Below are positions 1 to 5,502 of a stretch of 8,361 bases of DNA, in pieces. A program made the translations under genes and the position numbers. The stretch spans positions 1 through 8,361 of the forward strand of contig JAQWDG010000062.1 in assembly GCA_028705545.1 (NCBI GenBank), given 5' to 3'. The notes beneath the pieces were generated by a model, which was not told the origin of the DNA, did no database searches, and worked only from the letters and a program-made list of their open reading frames with translations. Source of the stretch: Methanoregula sp. GTDB lineage: Archaea; Halobacteriota; Methanomicrobia; Methanomicrobiales; Methanospirillaceae. The first letter of the stretch is position 1, and each line of letters begins with the position of its first letter.

Positions 1-30
1 CCGGGACCCGGACTTTTTTTGAATTTTCTG
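1..30. repeat. Edge copy of the 32-bp degenerate tandem repeat
   Basis: The window opens inside a repeat unit. The first 30 bases (a CCCGG-rich half followed by a run of seven T and GAATTTTCTG) match the unit at about 604-636 (cccgggacccgaac, then T-run, then GAAAT). The array may therefore continue to the left of the window, separated from the units at 274 onward by a non-repeat patch. No coding function is visible. Confidence 0.5.
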
Positions 31-273
31 CTCTGTAGAAATCATTTTCCCTGAACCAAACCGTATTTGCGAGGATGACTCCCTCTCTCCCCTAGAGATG
101 GAGGCAGTCCAAGAGGACGACGCCCCCTTGACCCCCCCTGCCGAATAAAGATTTTCCAATTGTGCTTCCCGTGCACGGGTTTGCTCCACGGGGCGAGCCC
201 CGACGAGGCGGCGAGCACCCGTGGTCCCCTCGCAATAAAATTCAGGATGTTACTTATGGTTTTCTACAGACCA
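31..273. other. Gene-free spacer with GC-rich palindromes
   Basis: No convincing gene is seen. The stretch has C-runs (122-138) and several self-complementary motifs: the 12-bp perfect palindrome CCCGTGCACGGG (168-179), the hairpin GGGG-cgag-CCCC (190-201), and CCACGGG (186-192) pairing with CCCGTGG (218-224). Positions 199-210 read CCCGACGAGGCG, one mismatch from a 12-mer that recurs in the hairpins of the long repeats. An open frame at 160-351 has no ribosome binding site and runs into the tandem array, so it is not called as a gene. Confidence 0.5.
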
Positions 274-475
274 GAATTTTCAGCAACCGTATCGATCTTT
301 TTTTGTAATCCTCAGCCCGCAATGCGATCTTTTTTTAAAAATTCTCAGTAACCGATCCAAAGATTTTCCGGAATTCCCAGCTCATGACCCACGGTTTTTT
401 TGAAATTTTTAGCAACGGATCCGTGAATTTTCCGGAATTCTCAACAGCAGAGCCGAAGTTTTTCTAAAAAAAAAT
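274..475. repeat. Degenerate tandem repeat, ~32-bp period, first block
   Basis: About six consecutive units of 31-33 bp start near 274, 306, 339, 372, 404 and 436. Each begins with AATTCTCAGC or a close variant, continues with a variable CG-containing middle such as AACCGATC, and ends either in a T-run (ctttttttga) or in gattttccgg. The period is not a multiple of three and the copies drift freely, which argues against protein coding. The unit is too short, and has no constant-repeat/unique-spacer structure, to be CRISPR. The function is unknown. Confidence 0.7.
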
Positions 476-550
476 GACCCGATGCAGAGTGTCCGTCGGA
501 GAATCTGATAATTATTCGTGGGTCGGACATTCGGGGGGAGGGGGTGGTGC
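476..550. other. Interruption in the tandem array with an inverted repeat and G-runs
   Basis: This segment breaks the 32-bp periodicity. TGTCCG (490-495) is complementary to CGGACA (524-529) across an AT-rich loop. It is followed by consecutive G-runs at 533-545 (six G, A, five G). It could be a small insertion in the array or a divergent unit. Confidence 0.35.
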
Positions 551-728
551 CGGTCTTTTTTGAAAATTCTCAGCAACCGATCTGCGGATTTTCCGGAATT
601 CTCAGCCCGGGACCCGAACTTTTTTTGAAATCCGCAGCAACCGCATCGATCTTTTTTTCAAATTCTCCGGACCGGTCCCGGACTTTTCTGATAATCTTTG
701 GCCCGCGACCGGGACTTTTCAAGGAAAT
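551..728. repeat. Degenerate tandem repeat, ~32-bp period, second block
   Basis: About five further units start near 564, 596, 629, 661 and 692, with the same AATTCTCAGC...T-run pattern as the first block. The middles differ (aaccgatctgcgg, ccgggacccgaac, aaccgcatcgat, ggaccggtcccgg, gcccgcgaccggg). Several units carry ACCGGTCC/CCGGAATT-like short palindromes. An open frame of 176 codons (544-1074) crosses this block and the next repeat element, but its protein is low in complexity and has no ribosome binding site, so it is treated as spurious. Confidence 0.7.
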
Positions 729-856
729 CGTACCAGACACCGGGGCTATGAAGATGGGAAATGCAGCGCCTCCCAGAATCACCCTTGGTATTTACGTCGA
801 GGGGCGTAAAGAGAGACAATTTTCGCCCCGTTTTCTAAAATACGCCCAAATTGAGC

Positions 857-868
857 CCCATATAATGC
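857..868 (+). promoter_or_regulatory. TATA-like box conserved in both long-repeat copies (copy A)
   Basis: The sequence CCCCATATAATGCC around 853-868 is identical in copy B (about 3322-3336) although the surrounding bases differ between copies. It resembles an archaeal TATA box and could drive transcription rightward through the element. No downstream reading frame is conserved between the copies, so any transcript would be non-coding. The call rests on conservation and motif shape only. Confidence 0.3.
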
Positions 869-1172
869 CTTTAACCGACCCGCAAACGCGTTCTTTTGGC
901 ATCTTTTTTCAGGATCCATCAAGTGCCCGTTTGGCATGCGATCGGGCCGCAAAACGCGTTTACATGAGCGGCATATTTCGTCCGTTTGAAAAAATACGGC
1001 TGATTTGGGCTTGTTTTAAAACGGAGGCCAATACGGGCTCCGATTGGATCCGGAAAATAGGAATCCGGGCCTGATTTGGGGCCGGATGGGGGTAGGTCAG
1101 ATCGGGAGGTAGTGGGATTTATCATTCTACCTCACTGATGAAGGTGGCCGGTGAAACGAGGCGATGACAGAC

Positions 1173-1202
1173 GCGAGAAAACGCCTCATCGGGTTTTCTC
1201 GC
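1173..1202. repeat. Perfect 10-bp hairpin in long repeat A
   Basis: GCGAGAAAAC (1173-1182) and GTTTTCTCGC (1193-1202) are exact reverse complements around the 10-nt loop gcctcatcgg. Read on the minus strand the loop region gives CCCGATGAGGCG, a 12-mer also present at 3844-3855 and with one mismatch at 199-210. Both arms are unchanged in copy B, which suggests the stem is maintained. The T-run is only four bases, so it would be a weak terminator at best. Confidence 0.75.
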
Positions 1203-1320
1203 TACGCACTTACCGGGATCGTAACGCGCAACCGGATTCGGTTGAGAGGTTGGTGAAGCGAAAGGCGCGTCCGCATCGCACGACTTCGCTTGCATTCGCC
1301 CGGCACGCGACTGGCTCCAA

Positions 1321-1479
1321 ACTCATTACAAATTCTATTCTGAAAATTGCCCGGATACGGTCTAGAGAAGTCTTGTGTCACACACTTGTATGATTCTCAT
1401 GCACAACACAACGTTCTTGGGGGAATTTCCGGGAAATTACCTGCTGCTGCGCTCGGTGATCGCGATCTGCCATATTTCT
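1321..1479. other. Gene-free region downstream of the TA operon
   Basis: No gene is seen. Two palindromes lie just past the toxin stop codon when read on the minus strand: GATCGCGATC (1458-1467) and AATTTCC-g-GGAAATT (1424-1438). Neither is followed by a T-run on the minus strand, so transcription termination of the TA operon here is possible but unproven. Confidence 0.4.
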
Positions 1480-2286
1480 TTACAGATTCTCAATAAGACC
1501 TCGGATTACACCACGATATGTCTCTACCTCAATCCCTAAATGACGAGCAGCTTTTTTCGAGACATCATCCGTAATCGCATCGAAACCCGCTCTGCATTCC
1601 TGCGGGTATTGACGATGAATCTCCTTCAGGATTTTCTTATACGATATTGACGAATACCAGAGAATCGCATAGATATCACAGGCATCCTTTATCAGTTTGT
1701 CATCCTTTGTCCGATTCTGGATCGATGCAAGTTTCGTGGCTAACAACATCTCCGGTGGCGGTATCAGCAATTCAACTCCGTCAAAAACAACGGTTACCCC
1801 AGAACTTTCTCTGAATACTCTCCTGATTATAGGTTCATCCAGAACATGAAAGCCAAAAACCTCTTTTTGTTTCGGATGAATATTGTCAACCATCACATCG
1901 ATGTACAAATAAAATAAATCGTACATTCCTATGTTTCGGGCGACTTCTTTGGTAACTACCTCCCCGGTATCTTTTTTTATGATCTTACAATAGCGAAAAG
2001 AACCATCCGGGGAATACCCGATGCTTTGAATAACAGCGAGGGCCTGAGAAAAGGTACACGTTCGTAATTCAGACTCACTGCATTCGGGATCCACCTGAAA
2101 ACATACGTCGATATCCCGTGATCCTAAATAGGGAGCTCCATGTTCATCTGCGAATGATTCATTTACCGTTACGTAAACGCCCCAACCACCAATGAGTACA
2201 AAAGGTTCGGGGAGGTGGGTTACTATCTCCTTTAGTGCCGTGAGAGCTGATTCGTATTCAACTCTGTCGTACAGTTGCTCAGGCAT
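1480..2286 (-). CDS. AbiEii-like nucleotidyltransferase toxin (type IV TA)
   Basis: This 268-aa protein is a putative toxin of the AbiEii/MenT family of DNA polymerase beta-like nucleotidyltransferases. Characterised members transfer nucleotides to tRNA or other targets and stop growth. Visible signatures are the G-G pair at residues 33-34 (LIGGWGVYV), then G-S-R-D-I-D (55-60) supplying the metal-binding D58 and D60, and a probable third acid D130 in YLYIDVMVD. The C-terminal helix block PPPEMLLATKLASIQ (177-190), followed by a charged stretch and DACDI (201-205), matches the family's conserved K and D region (K185, D201/D204). Its ATG lies inside the upstream antitoxin gene, with an 8-nt overlap (2279-2286), which implies translational coupling. 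The family assignment is strong, but the substrate and actual toxicity are inferred. A non-toxic MNT-type nucleotidyltransferase is the main alternative. Confidence 0.85.
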   Translation of the reverse strand: MPEQLYDRVEYESALTALKEIVTHLPEPFVLIGGWGVYVTVNESFADEHGAPYLGSRDIDVCFQVDPECSESELRTCTFSQALAVIQSIGYSPDGSFRYCKIIKKDTGEVVTKEVARNIGMYDLFYLYIDVMVDNIHPKQKEVFGFHVLDEPIIRRVFRESSGVTVVFDGVELLIPPPEMLLATKLASIQNRTKDDKLIKDACDIYAILWYSSISYKKILKEIHRQYPQECRAGFDAITDDVSKKAARHLGIEVETYRGVIRGLIENL

Positions 2287-2881
2287 GATACATCATTTTC
2301 ATGAGGCGTTCCCCCGCCTCCCCGCACTCAGCACCCTCTCTGATTAAATCTACAATAAGCTGTTGAATCGACACGACCGGCCAATCATCAACGCTATGTT
2401 TCTCAAAAAAAACGTGATGATCCGAACAATAAATTTTCACATTCCCTTTTCCCAGATATCCTGAATTCGTTAAGTATTTGTGCCATTTTTCATAGTCATA
2501 GTCTTTGATGTACAATTCGTAATACCGGGGGAACAAATATCCCCCCGTAAGATTTTCTGCAAAATACCCGGTAAATGCATAATCCATCCGGGCATTCTTC
2601 AAAATCTCTTTTGGATTCTGGATGTTGTATTCCCTAAGGTAATCAGGGCCCCGGTGGTCAGCCCAGTAGTGGAATAATTTTTTACTATCTAAAATCTGAC
2701 GATCTTTTACTATCCCCTTTCTTTCCAATTCATCCAGGATTGTATGCACATAAGGATAACTTACTTCAGTCAGTTTTGATATTTTATATCCGGAAGGATT
2801 CCGGATTTTCTGGCTCAATAGAACCCGGTAAATTCTTTCTTGCTTACTTCCAAAATACCGAAATATATTTTTATCAAGCAT
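2279..2881 (-). CDS. AbiEi-like winged-helix antitoxin (type IV TA)
   Basis: This 200-aa protein is the probable antitoxin and autorepressor of the pair. Residues 12-75 form a predicted winged helix-turn-helix (KISKLTEVSYPYVHTILDEL as recognition region, then ERKGIVKD and a wing ending in FHYW). The middle segment YAFTGYFAENLTGGYLFPRY (101-120) and ELYIKD (122-127) match the AbiEi/transcriptional-regulator pattern of an aromatic, Y-A-x-T-G-rich core. In type IV TA systems the antitoxin does not bind the toxin but opposes its effect and represses the operon. The ATG at 2881 is preceded on the minus strand by GAAAGGAA, a weak ribosome binding site, and the first gene of the operon is normally the antitoxin, as here. 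The 37-bp iterons upstream are its likely binding sites. Family call moderately high; mechanism inferred. Confidence 0.8.
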   Translation of the reverse strand: MLDKNIFRYFGSKQERIYRVLLSQKIRNPSGYKISKLTEVSYPYVHTILDELERKGIVKDRQILDSKKLFHYWADHRGPDYLREYNIQNPKEILKNARMDYAFTGYFAENLTGGYLFPRYYELYIKDYDYEKWHKYLTNSGYLGKGNVKIYCSDHHVFFEKHSVDDWPVVSIQQLIVDLIREGAECGEAGERLMKMMYHA

Positions 2882-2902
2882 TTCCTTTCTTCTCTTGCCA
2901 GG

Positions 2903-2980
2903 TATATCGTAATTTTTAATTCTACTTAAACTTAACCTATATATCGCAATTTTCCATTTTACTTAAACTTAACCTATATA
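2903..2980 (-). promoter_or_regulatory. TA operon promoter with 37-bp iterons (putative operator)
   Basis: ACTTAAACTTAACCTATATA occurs at 2924-2943 and again at 2961-2980, a spacing of 37 bp. The flanking TATATCG(T/C)AATTTT also repeats with the same spacing (2903 and 2940). Each core contains a tandem ACTTAA-ACTTAA half-site pair. On the minus strand each iteron begins with a TATATAGG TATA-like box. The nearer one (about 2938-2946) would place the start of transcription some 35 nt before the antitoxin ATG. A repressor bound here would block TBP/TFB access, consistent with AbiEi-type autoregulation (inferred). Confidence 0.6.
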
Positions 2981-3000
2981 CCCATCCAAGTAAATTTAGG

Positions 3001-3285
3001 ATCTCCGGGGCTCACTCGGGAACTCGCTGCCATACAATGGAGGCCTCGCTATCTTCTGGCTAATTCCGCCACGAACCAGCCATAATCACGCCATGTCCCA
3101 CATCAGCCTATTACATCCGACCACAATCCCGACATGTACCGTTCATGACCGATCATATCGCGTCACTGTCCCACGTGACCGTGATCGTCTTGATCGGTCT
3201 TGCCGGCTGATCGGATGGGAGGACATTTACTGCCGCCATGAATGCTCCCGTATCCTTCCGATTTTACCGGGCATATACAGGTACG
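3001..3285. other. Gene-poor stretch with a possible decayed small ORF
   Basis: No convincing gene is found. GACCGATCA (3147-3155) is complementary to TGATCGGTC (3191-3199), with GTCAC/GTGAC (3162-3166, 3175-3179) pairing inside, giving a potential two-level stem-loop. On the minus strand a 28-codon frame with a GGGAG ribosome binding site spans 3239 down to 3153. It is described separately. Confidence 0.4.
3153..3239 (-). other. Possible 28-aa small ORF or gene remnant
   Basis: From an ATG at 3239 (minus strand), seven bases after a GGGAG ribosome binding motif, the frame encodes 28 residues containing KTITVTWDSDA before TGA. The same frame continues past the TGA for 13 codons with NGTCRDCGRM, a CxxC zinc-knuckle-like motif, ending at TAA TAG (to 3111). 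Codon third positions look coding-like. It may be a genuine microprotein, a remnant of a longer gene, or chance. I do not recognise the family. Confidence 0.2.
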
Positions 3286-3652
3286 CAAATATCGCCCCGT
3301 TAGCCAAAATACCCATAAATTGAGCCCCATATAATGCCTTTAAACGACCCGTAAACGCGTTTCTACCGCATCTTTTTCCGGGATCCTCCCCAGGTGCCCG
3401 TTTGGCAAACGATCAGCCCGTAAAACGCGTTTACATAAACGATATAATTTGTCTGTTTGCCAAAATATGGCAGATTTGGGCTTGTTTAAAAACGGAGGCC
3501 GTTTTGGGCTCCGATTGGATCCGGAAAAGGGCAATCTGGGCGCAATTTGGGGCCGGATGGGGGTAGGTCAGATCAAGGGATCTGGGGTTTTGTCCTGTGT
3601 TCCTAATACACCCTCTAATGAGAATTGCCACTGAAACGATGCGATGCCCGAC

Positions 3653-3745
3653 GCGAGAAAACGCCTGCTATGGATAACTCATTCTGTTATCCATGGGTAC
3701 CTGCGGCCTTAACAGCGGCCATGAATACTCATCGGGTTTTCTCGC
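3653..3745. repeat. Interrupted hairpin with a 63-bp structured insert (long repeat B)
   Basis: The same arms as in copy A, GCGAGAAAAC (3653-3662) and GTTTTCTCGC (3736-3745), enclose 73 nt instead of 10. The extra 63 bp (3667-3729, ends ambiguous by one T) sit within the ancestral loop gcct|catcgg. The insert begins with a perfect 9-bp hairpin, ATGGATAAC (3670-3678) with GTTATCCAT (3686-3694) around tcattct. It continues with weaker pairings GGCC/GGCC (3705-3708, 3717-3720) or CTG/CAG (3701-3703, 3713-3715). The whole could fold as a three-way junction. Insertion into copy B and deletion from copy A are both possible. Confidence 0.65.
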
Positions 3746-3809
3746 TTGCGCACTTACCGGGATCCCACAAGTGATTGGATTCGGTTGAGAGAATTGTGAT
3801 GCGAAAAGT

Positions 3810-3860
3810 TCGGGCGCCCGGACGTTCACTTGCCCAGAGAGGGCCCGATGAGGCGCCCGA
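3810..3860. repeat. GC-rich stem-loop at the end of long repeat B
   Basis: TCGGGCGCC (3810-3818) is complementary to GGCGCCCGA (3852-3860). Inside it GCCC (3832-3835) can pair with GGGC (3841-3844). CGGGCGCCCG (3811-3820) is itself a 10-bp palindrome. The segment contains CCCGATGAGGCG (3844-3855), the same 12-mer found in reverse complement in the copy A hairpin. Copy A has no clear equivalent of this stem. Confidence 0.5.
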
Positions 3861-3875
3861 GCGACTCCGAGCCAA

Positions 3876-3999
3876 AGCGAGGAGGGGGAAGAAATCGCAA
3901 GTAGATCCTCATCCGGGCTGTCTGGCATCTGAAGGAAATGAGACAAAGCCGTTCAAGAAGATACTCAATGCCGGAATTCAACAAGGGATGAATAAACCG
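3876..3999. other. Intergenic stretch before the 475-aa gene
   Basis: No gene or clear structure is seen. A 17-codon frame at 3938 lacks a properly spaced ribosome binding site and is not called. Base composition changes from the GC-rich repeat tail to AT-rich promoter sequence near 3990. Confidence 0.4.
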
Positions 4000-4014
4000 A
4001 TATAATTATATTTT
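4000..4014 (+). promoter_or_regulatory. Archaeal promoter for the 475-aa gene
   Basis: The AT-rich box TATAATTATATTTT, preceded by AAACCGA as a weak BRE-like element, lies about 70 bp before the ATG at 4075. Initiation about 25 nt downstream of the box would give a leader of roughly 40 nt. A second possible box (ATTATAACC, about 4051) is too close to the start codon for a leadered transcript. Confidence 0.5.
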
Positions 4015-4074
4015 GTAATTTTAAATCACAATTGTTGACAAAAAGGTTACATTATAACCCAATGTGATTACTTT

Positions 4075-5502
4075 ATGATTGAAAAACCCCGCCAGACTCC
4101 GCGACCAATTTTCCTGGTTATTCTTGTAATAATTATCGCTTCTGCCGGAGCAACGGTTTTTTTATTTCTGTCGGGATTGAATAATTCCGGAAACCAGTAT
4201 TGCCGACTGGATAGTTCCGGTAAGCTTCTCGATACCTGCGTACCACTTTTCAGGATTGTGAACGGGACAAATGATACAATACAATTTGACAATAGTTCTC
4301 TCCTTGGGGGTCCCGCTCCCCCTGCAGATGAATGCAATCATTATGCAGAAATTGCTCTTGAACAGTATGGAGGATTACCAGAGGATGCAGTTCTTATCGG
4401 TATTGAAAACGGCACAATTGGATTGAAATATAATCCGACAACCAAAGAATCCACCCCCCCTGTAGTTGAGACTCGCCGTCTTACCTACCTACAAAAGCCG
4501 TATGGCTTTTCAATCGTGAAAAAAGGCGGAAAAATGCAAGTTGATATTGGAGCAGGCGGTGTTATCCCGGAGTTGGAGAAACACTGGTATTCTCTTGAGG
4601 AAACGGGGCTGATAAAAATTATTTCTCAGTCCGAAGCGGTTCAAAGGCTCCAGGAGGGACAGTGTCATGATTTACCGGATCTTGCCCTTAACCTTTCAAT
4701 TCATAATATGACACTAGGCTACTATCCACCGGTCAATAAAATAGTACCACAATATCTTGAACCGGTTTGGATAATTGATGCAATTGATGAAACCCGGGGA
4801 CGATCCATGCAATTGTATGTGCCGGCAGAAGCTAATCAATCAGGAGGGTACAAAACTCCCGAGCTTCCAGTCTCGCGCTATAAAAATTTCACATTGATCC
4901 GTAACGATACAATCAGGCAAAAAAATATCTATCCTGCAGGGATTTGGCTCGGGCCCACCGGCCCGGTTGATAGGGAAAACGCATCGAACACAATAAAAAT
5001 GTTTACAGAAAAACCCGACCTCAATCTAACCTATAAAGGAAGATTTTTTGAATCTGGGAGCGGAGGTTGCGGGGGTTCATCCTATTTCTGGGATTATTAT
5101 GAATTCTCAACGCCGGATTGTAATTTTCGGGTAGATTCATACACCGGGACAATGCTGCTTGCTTCGCTGAATACAACCTGCTCGAATGCAAAAATCGGGG
5201 CATTTAACATGTCAAAGGCAACAGTCCCGTCACCGTCAATGATATCTAAAGTCACAAATTTTACCAGGGAACGGTATTATCATTTCGATCAACGTCGTAT
5301 GAATCTGGATGTATCTTCGTATTCCTGGTATTCTAATGATTTTTTTGATTTTAGAGGGGACAGGGCAGTTCAATCAGATTATGAGATCTGGCTGAATTTC
5401 AGGCCAGATGATGGATTGTTAACCAATTATGTAGTCAGAGATGATGTTGTGGAATATGCGTGTATGGATGGCGGGAAACCAATTAAGATTCGAAAAGAAT
5501 AA
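4075..5502 (+). CDS. Membrane-anchored extracytoplasmic protein, PepSY/YycI-like in part
   Basis: I do not recognise a named family for the whole 475 aa. Residues 12-35 form one transmembrane helix after a basic N-terminus (K4, R6, R10), predicting N-in/C-out topology with about 440 residues outside. The exterior part has about 15 N-X-S/T sequons (for example N63, N112, N206, N317, N395), suggesting S-layer-type N-glycosylation, and eight cysteines (43, 55, 87, 197, 332, 349, 369, 463), enough for four disulfides. Residues 183-252 (SQSEAVQRLQEG ... EPVWIIDAIDETRGR) resemble a PepSY/YycI-like alpha-beta unit, and CNFRVDSYTGTMLLASLN (349-366) looks like the terminal strands of another. The ATG is supported by GTGAT (4064-4068), complementary to the archaeal anti-SD. 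The gene has its own promoter. A surface-bound inhibitor or sensor role is a guess from the fold and the downstream peptidase locus. Confidence 0.75.
   Translation: MIEKPRQTPRPIFLVILVIIIASAGATVFLFLSGLNNSGNQYCRLDSSGKLLDTCVPLFRIVNGTNDTIQFDNSSLLGGPAPPADECNHYAEIALEQYGGLPEDAVLIGIENGTIGLKYNPTTKESTPPVVETRRLTYLQKPYGFSIVKKGGKMQVDIGAGGVIPELEKHWYSLEETGLIKIISQSEAVQRLQEGQCHDLPDLALNLSIHNMTLGYYPPVNKIVPQYLEPVWIIDAIDETRGRSMQLYVPAEANQSGGYKTPELPVSRYKNFTLIRNDTIRQKNIYPAGIWLGPTGPVDRENASNTIKMFTEKPDLNLTYKGRFFESGSGGCGGSSYFWDYYEFSTPDCNFRVDSYTGTMLLASLNTTCSNAKIGAFNMSKATVPSPSMISKVTNFTRERYYHFDQRRMNLDVSSYSWYSNDFFDFRGDRAVQSDYEIWLNFRPDDGLLTNYVVRDDVVEYACMDGGKPIKIRKE

Larger units (their letters stand above)
817..1320. repeat. 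Long direct repeat, copy A (left flank of the TA operon)
   Basis: This non-coding element of about 0.5 kb is repeated in the same orientation at 3286-3875. The block 997-1103 aligns with 3468-3574 without gaps and with about 14 mismatches in 107 positions (hand count). Other shared landmarks are GAGCCCCATATAATGCC (about 852), the AACGCGTT palindromes (about 883 and 952), the GCGAGAAAAC hairpin (1173-1202), GCACTTACCGGGATC (about 1206) and GGATTCGGTTGAGAG (1234). Similarity fades after about 1265-1320. No transposase, integrase or terminal inverted repeat is visible. It could be a non-autonomous mobile element, a duplicated ncRNA locus, or a segment duplicated during acquisition of the TA genes. 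Confidence 0.75.
3286..3875. repeat. Long direct repeat, copy B (right flank of the TA operon)
   Basis: This is the second copy of the element at 817-1320, in the same orientation and about 2.47 kb away. It keeps GAGCCCCATATAATGCC (about 3318), two AAACGCGTTT palindromes (about 3352 and 3423), the hairpin CGTTTG-g-CAAACG (about 3399-3411), the long invariant block ending GGGGGTAGGTCAGATC (3559-3574), the GCGAGAAAAC arms and the GGATTCGGTTGAGAG tail (3777). It differs from copy A mainly by point changes, a few small indels and 63 extra bp inside the hairpin (3667-3729). Beyond about 3808 only patchy similarity remains. Confidence 0.75.

Noticed and set aside
274..728. CRISPR array
   Set aside because: The period is about 32 bp, with no alternation of constant repeats and unique spacers. 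All positions drift, and no cas genes are nearby.
544..1074. 176-codon open frame on the plus strand
   Set aside because: It spans the 32-bp tandem array and half of long repeat A, lacks a ribosome binding site, and its upstream half is low-complexity translation of T-rich repeats. The equivalent frame in copy B is not preserved as a gene.
1151..1393. 80-codon frame beginning GTG inside long repeat A
   Set aside because: The start is not conserved in copy B (CTG) and the frame there is broken by the 63-bp difference. It has an arginine-rich composition typical of shadow frames in GC-rich non-coding DNA.
3001..3285. tRNA gene
   Set aside because: The stem-loops do not assemble into a cloverleaf and no GTTCRANYC-like T-loop is present here or elsewhere in the window.
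3431..3634. Overlapping open frames on both strands in long repeat B
   Set aside because: Substitutions between copies A and B do not favour third codon positions in any frame and starts are not shared, so they are chance frames.
817..3875. Insertion sequence or composite transposon with known ends
   Set aside because: No transposase frame, no terminal inverted repeats and no target-site duplication were found. The element is therefore called only as a direct repeat.
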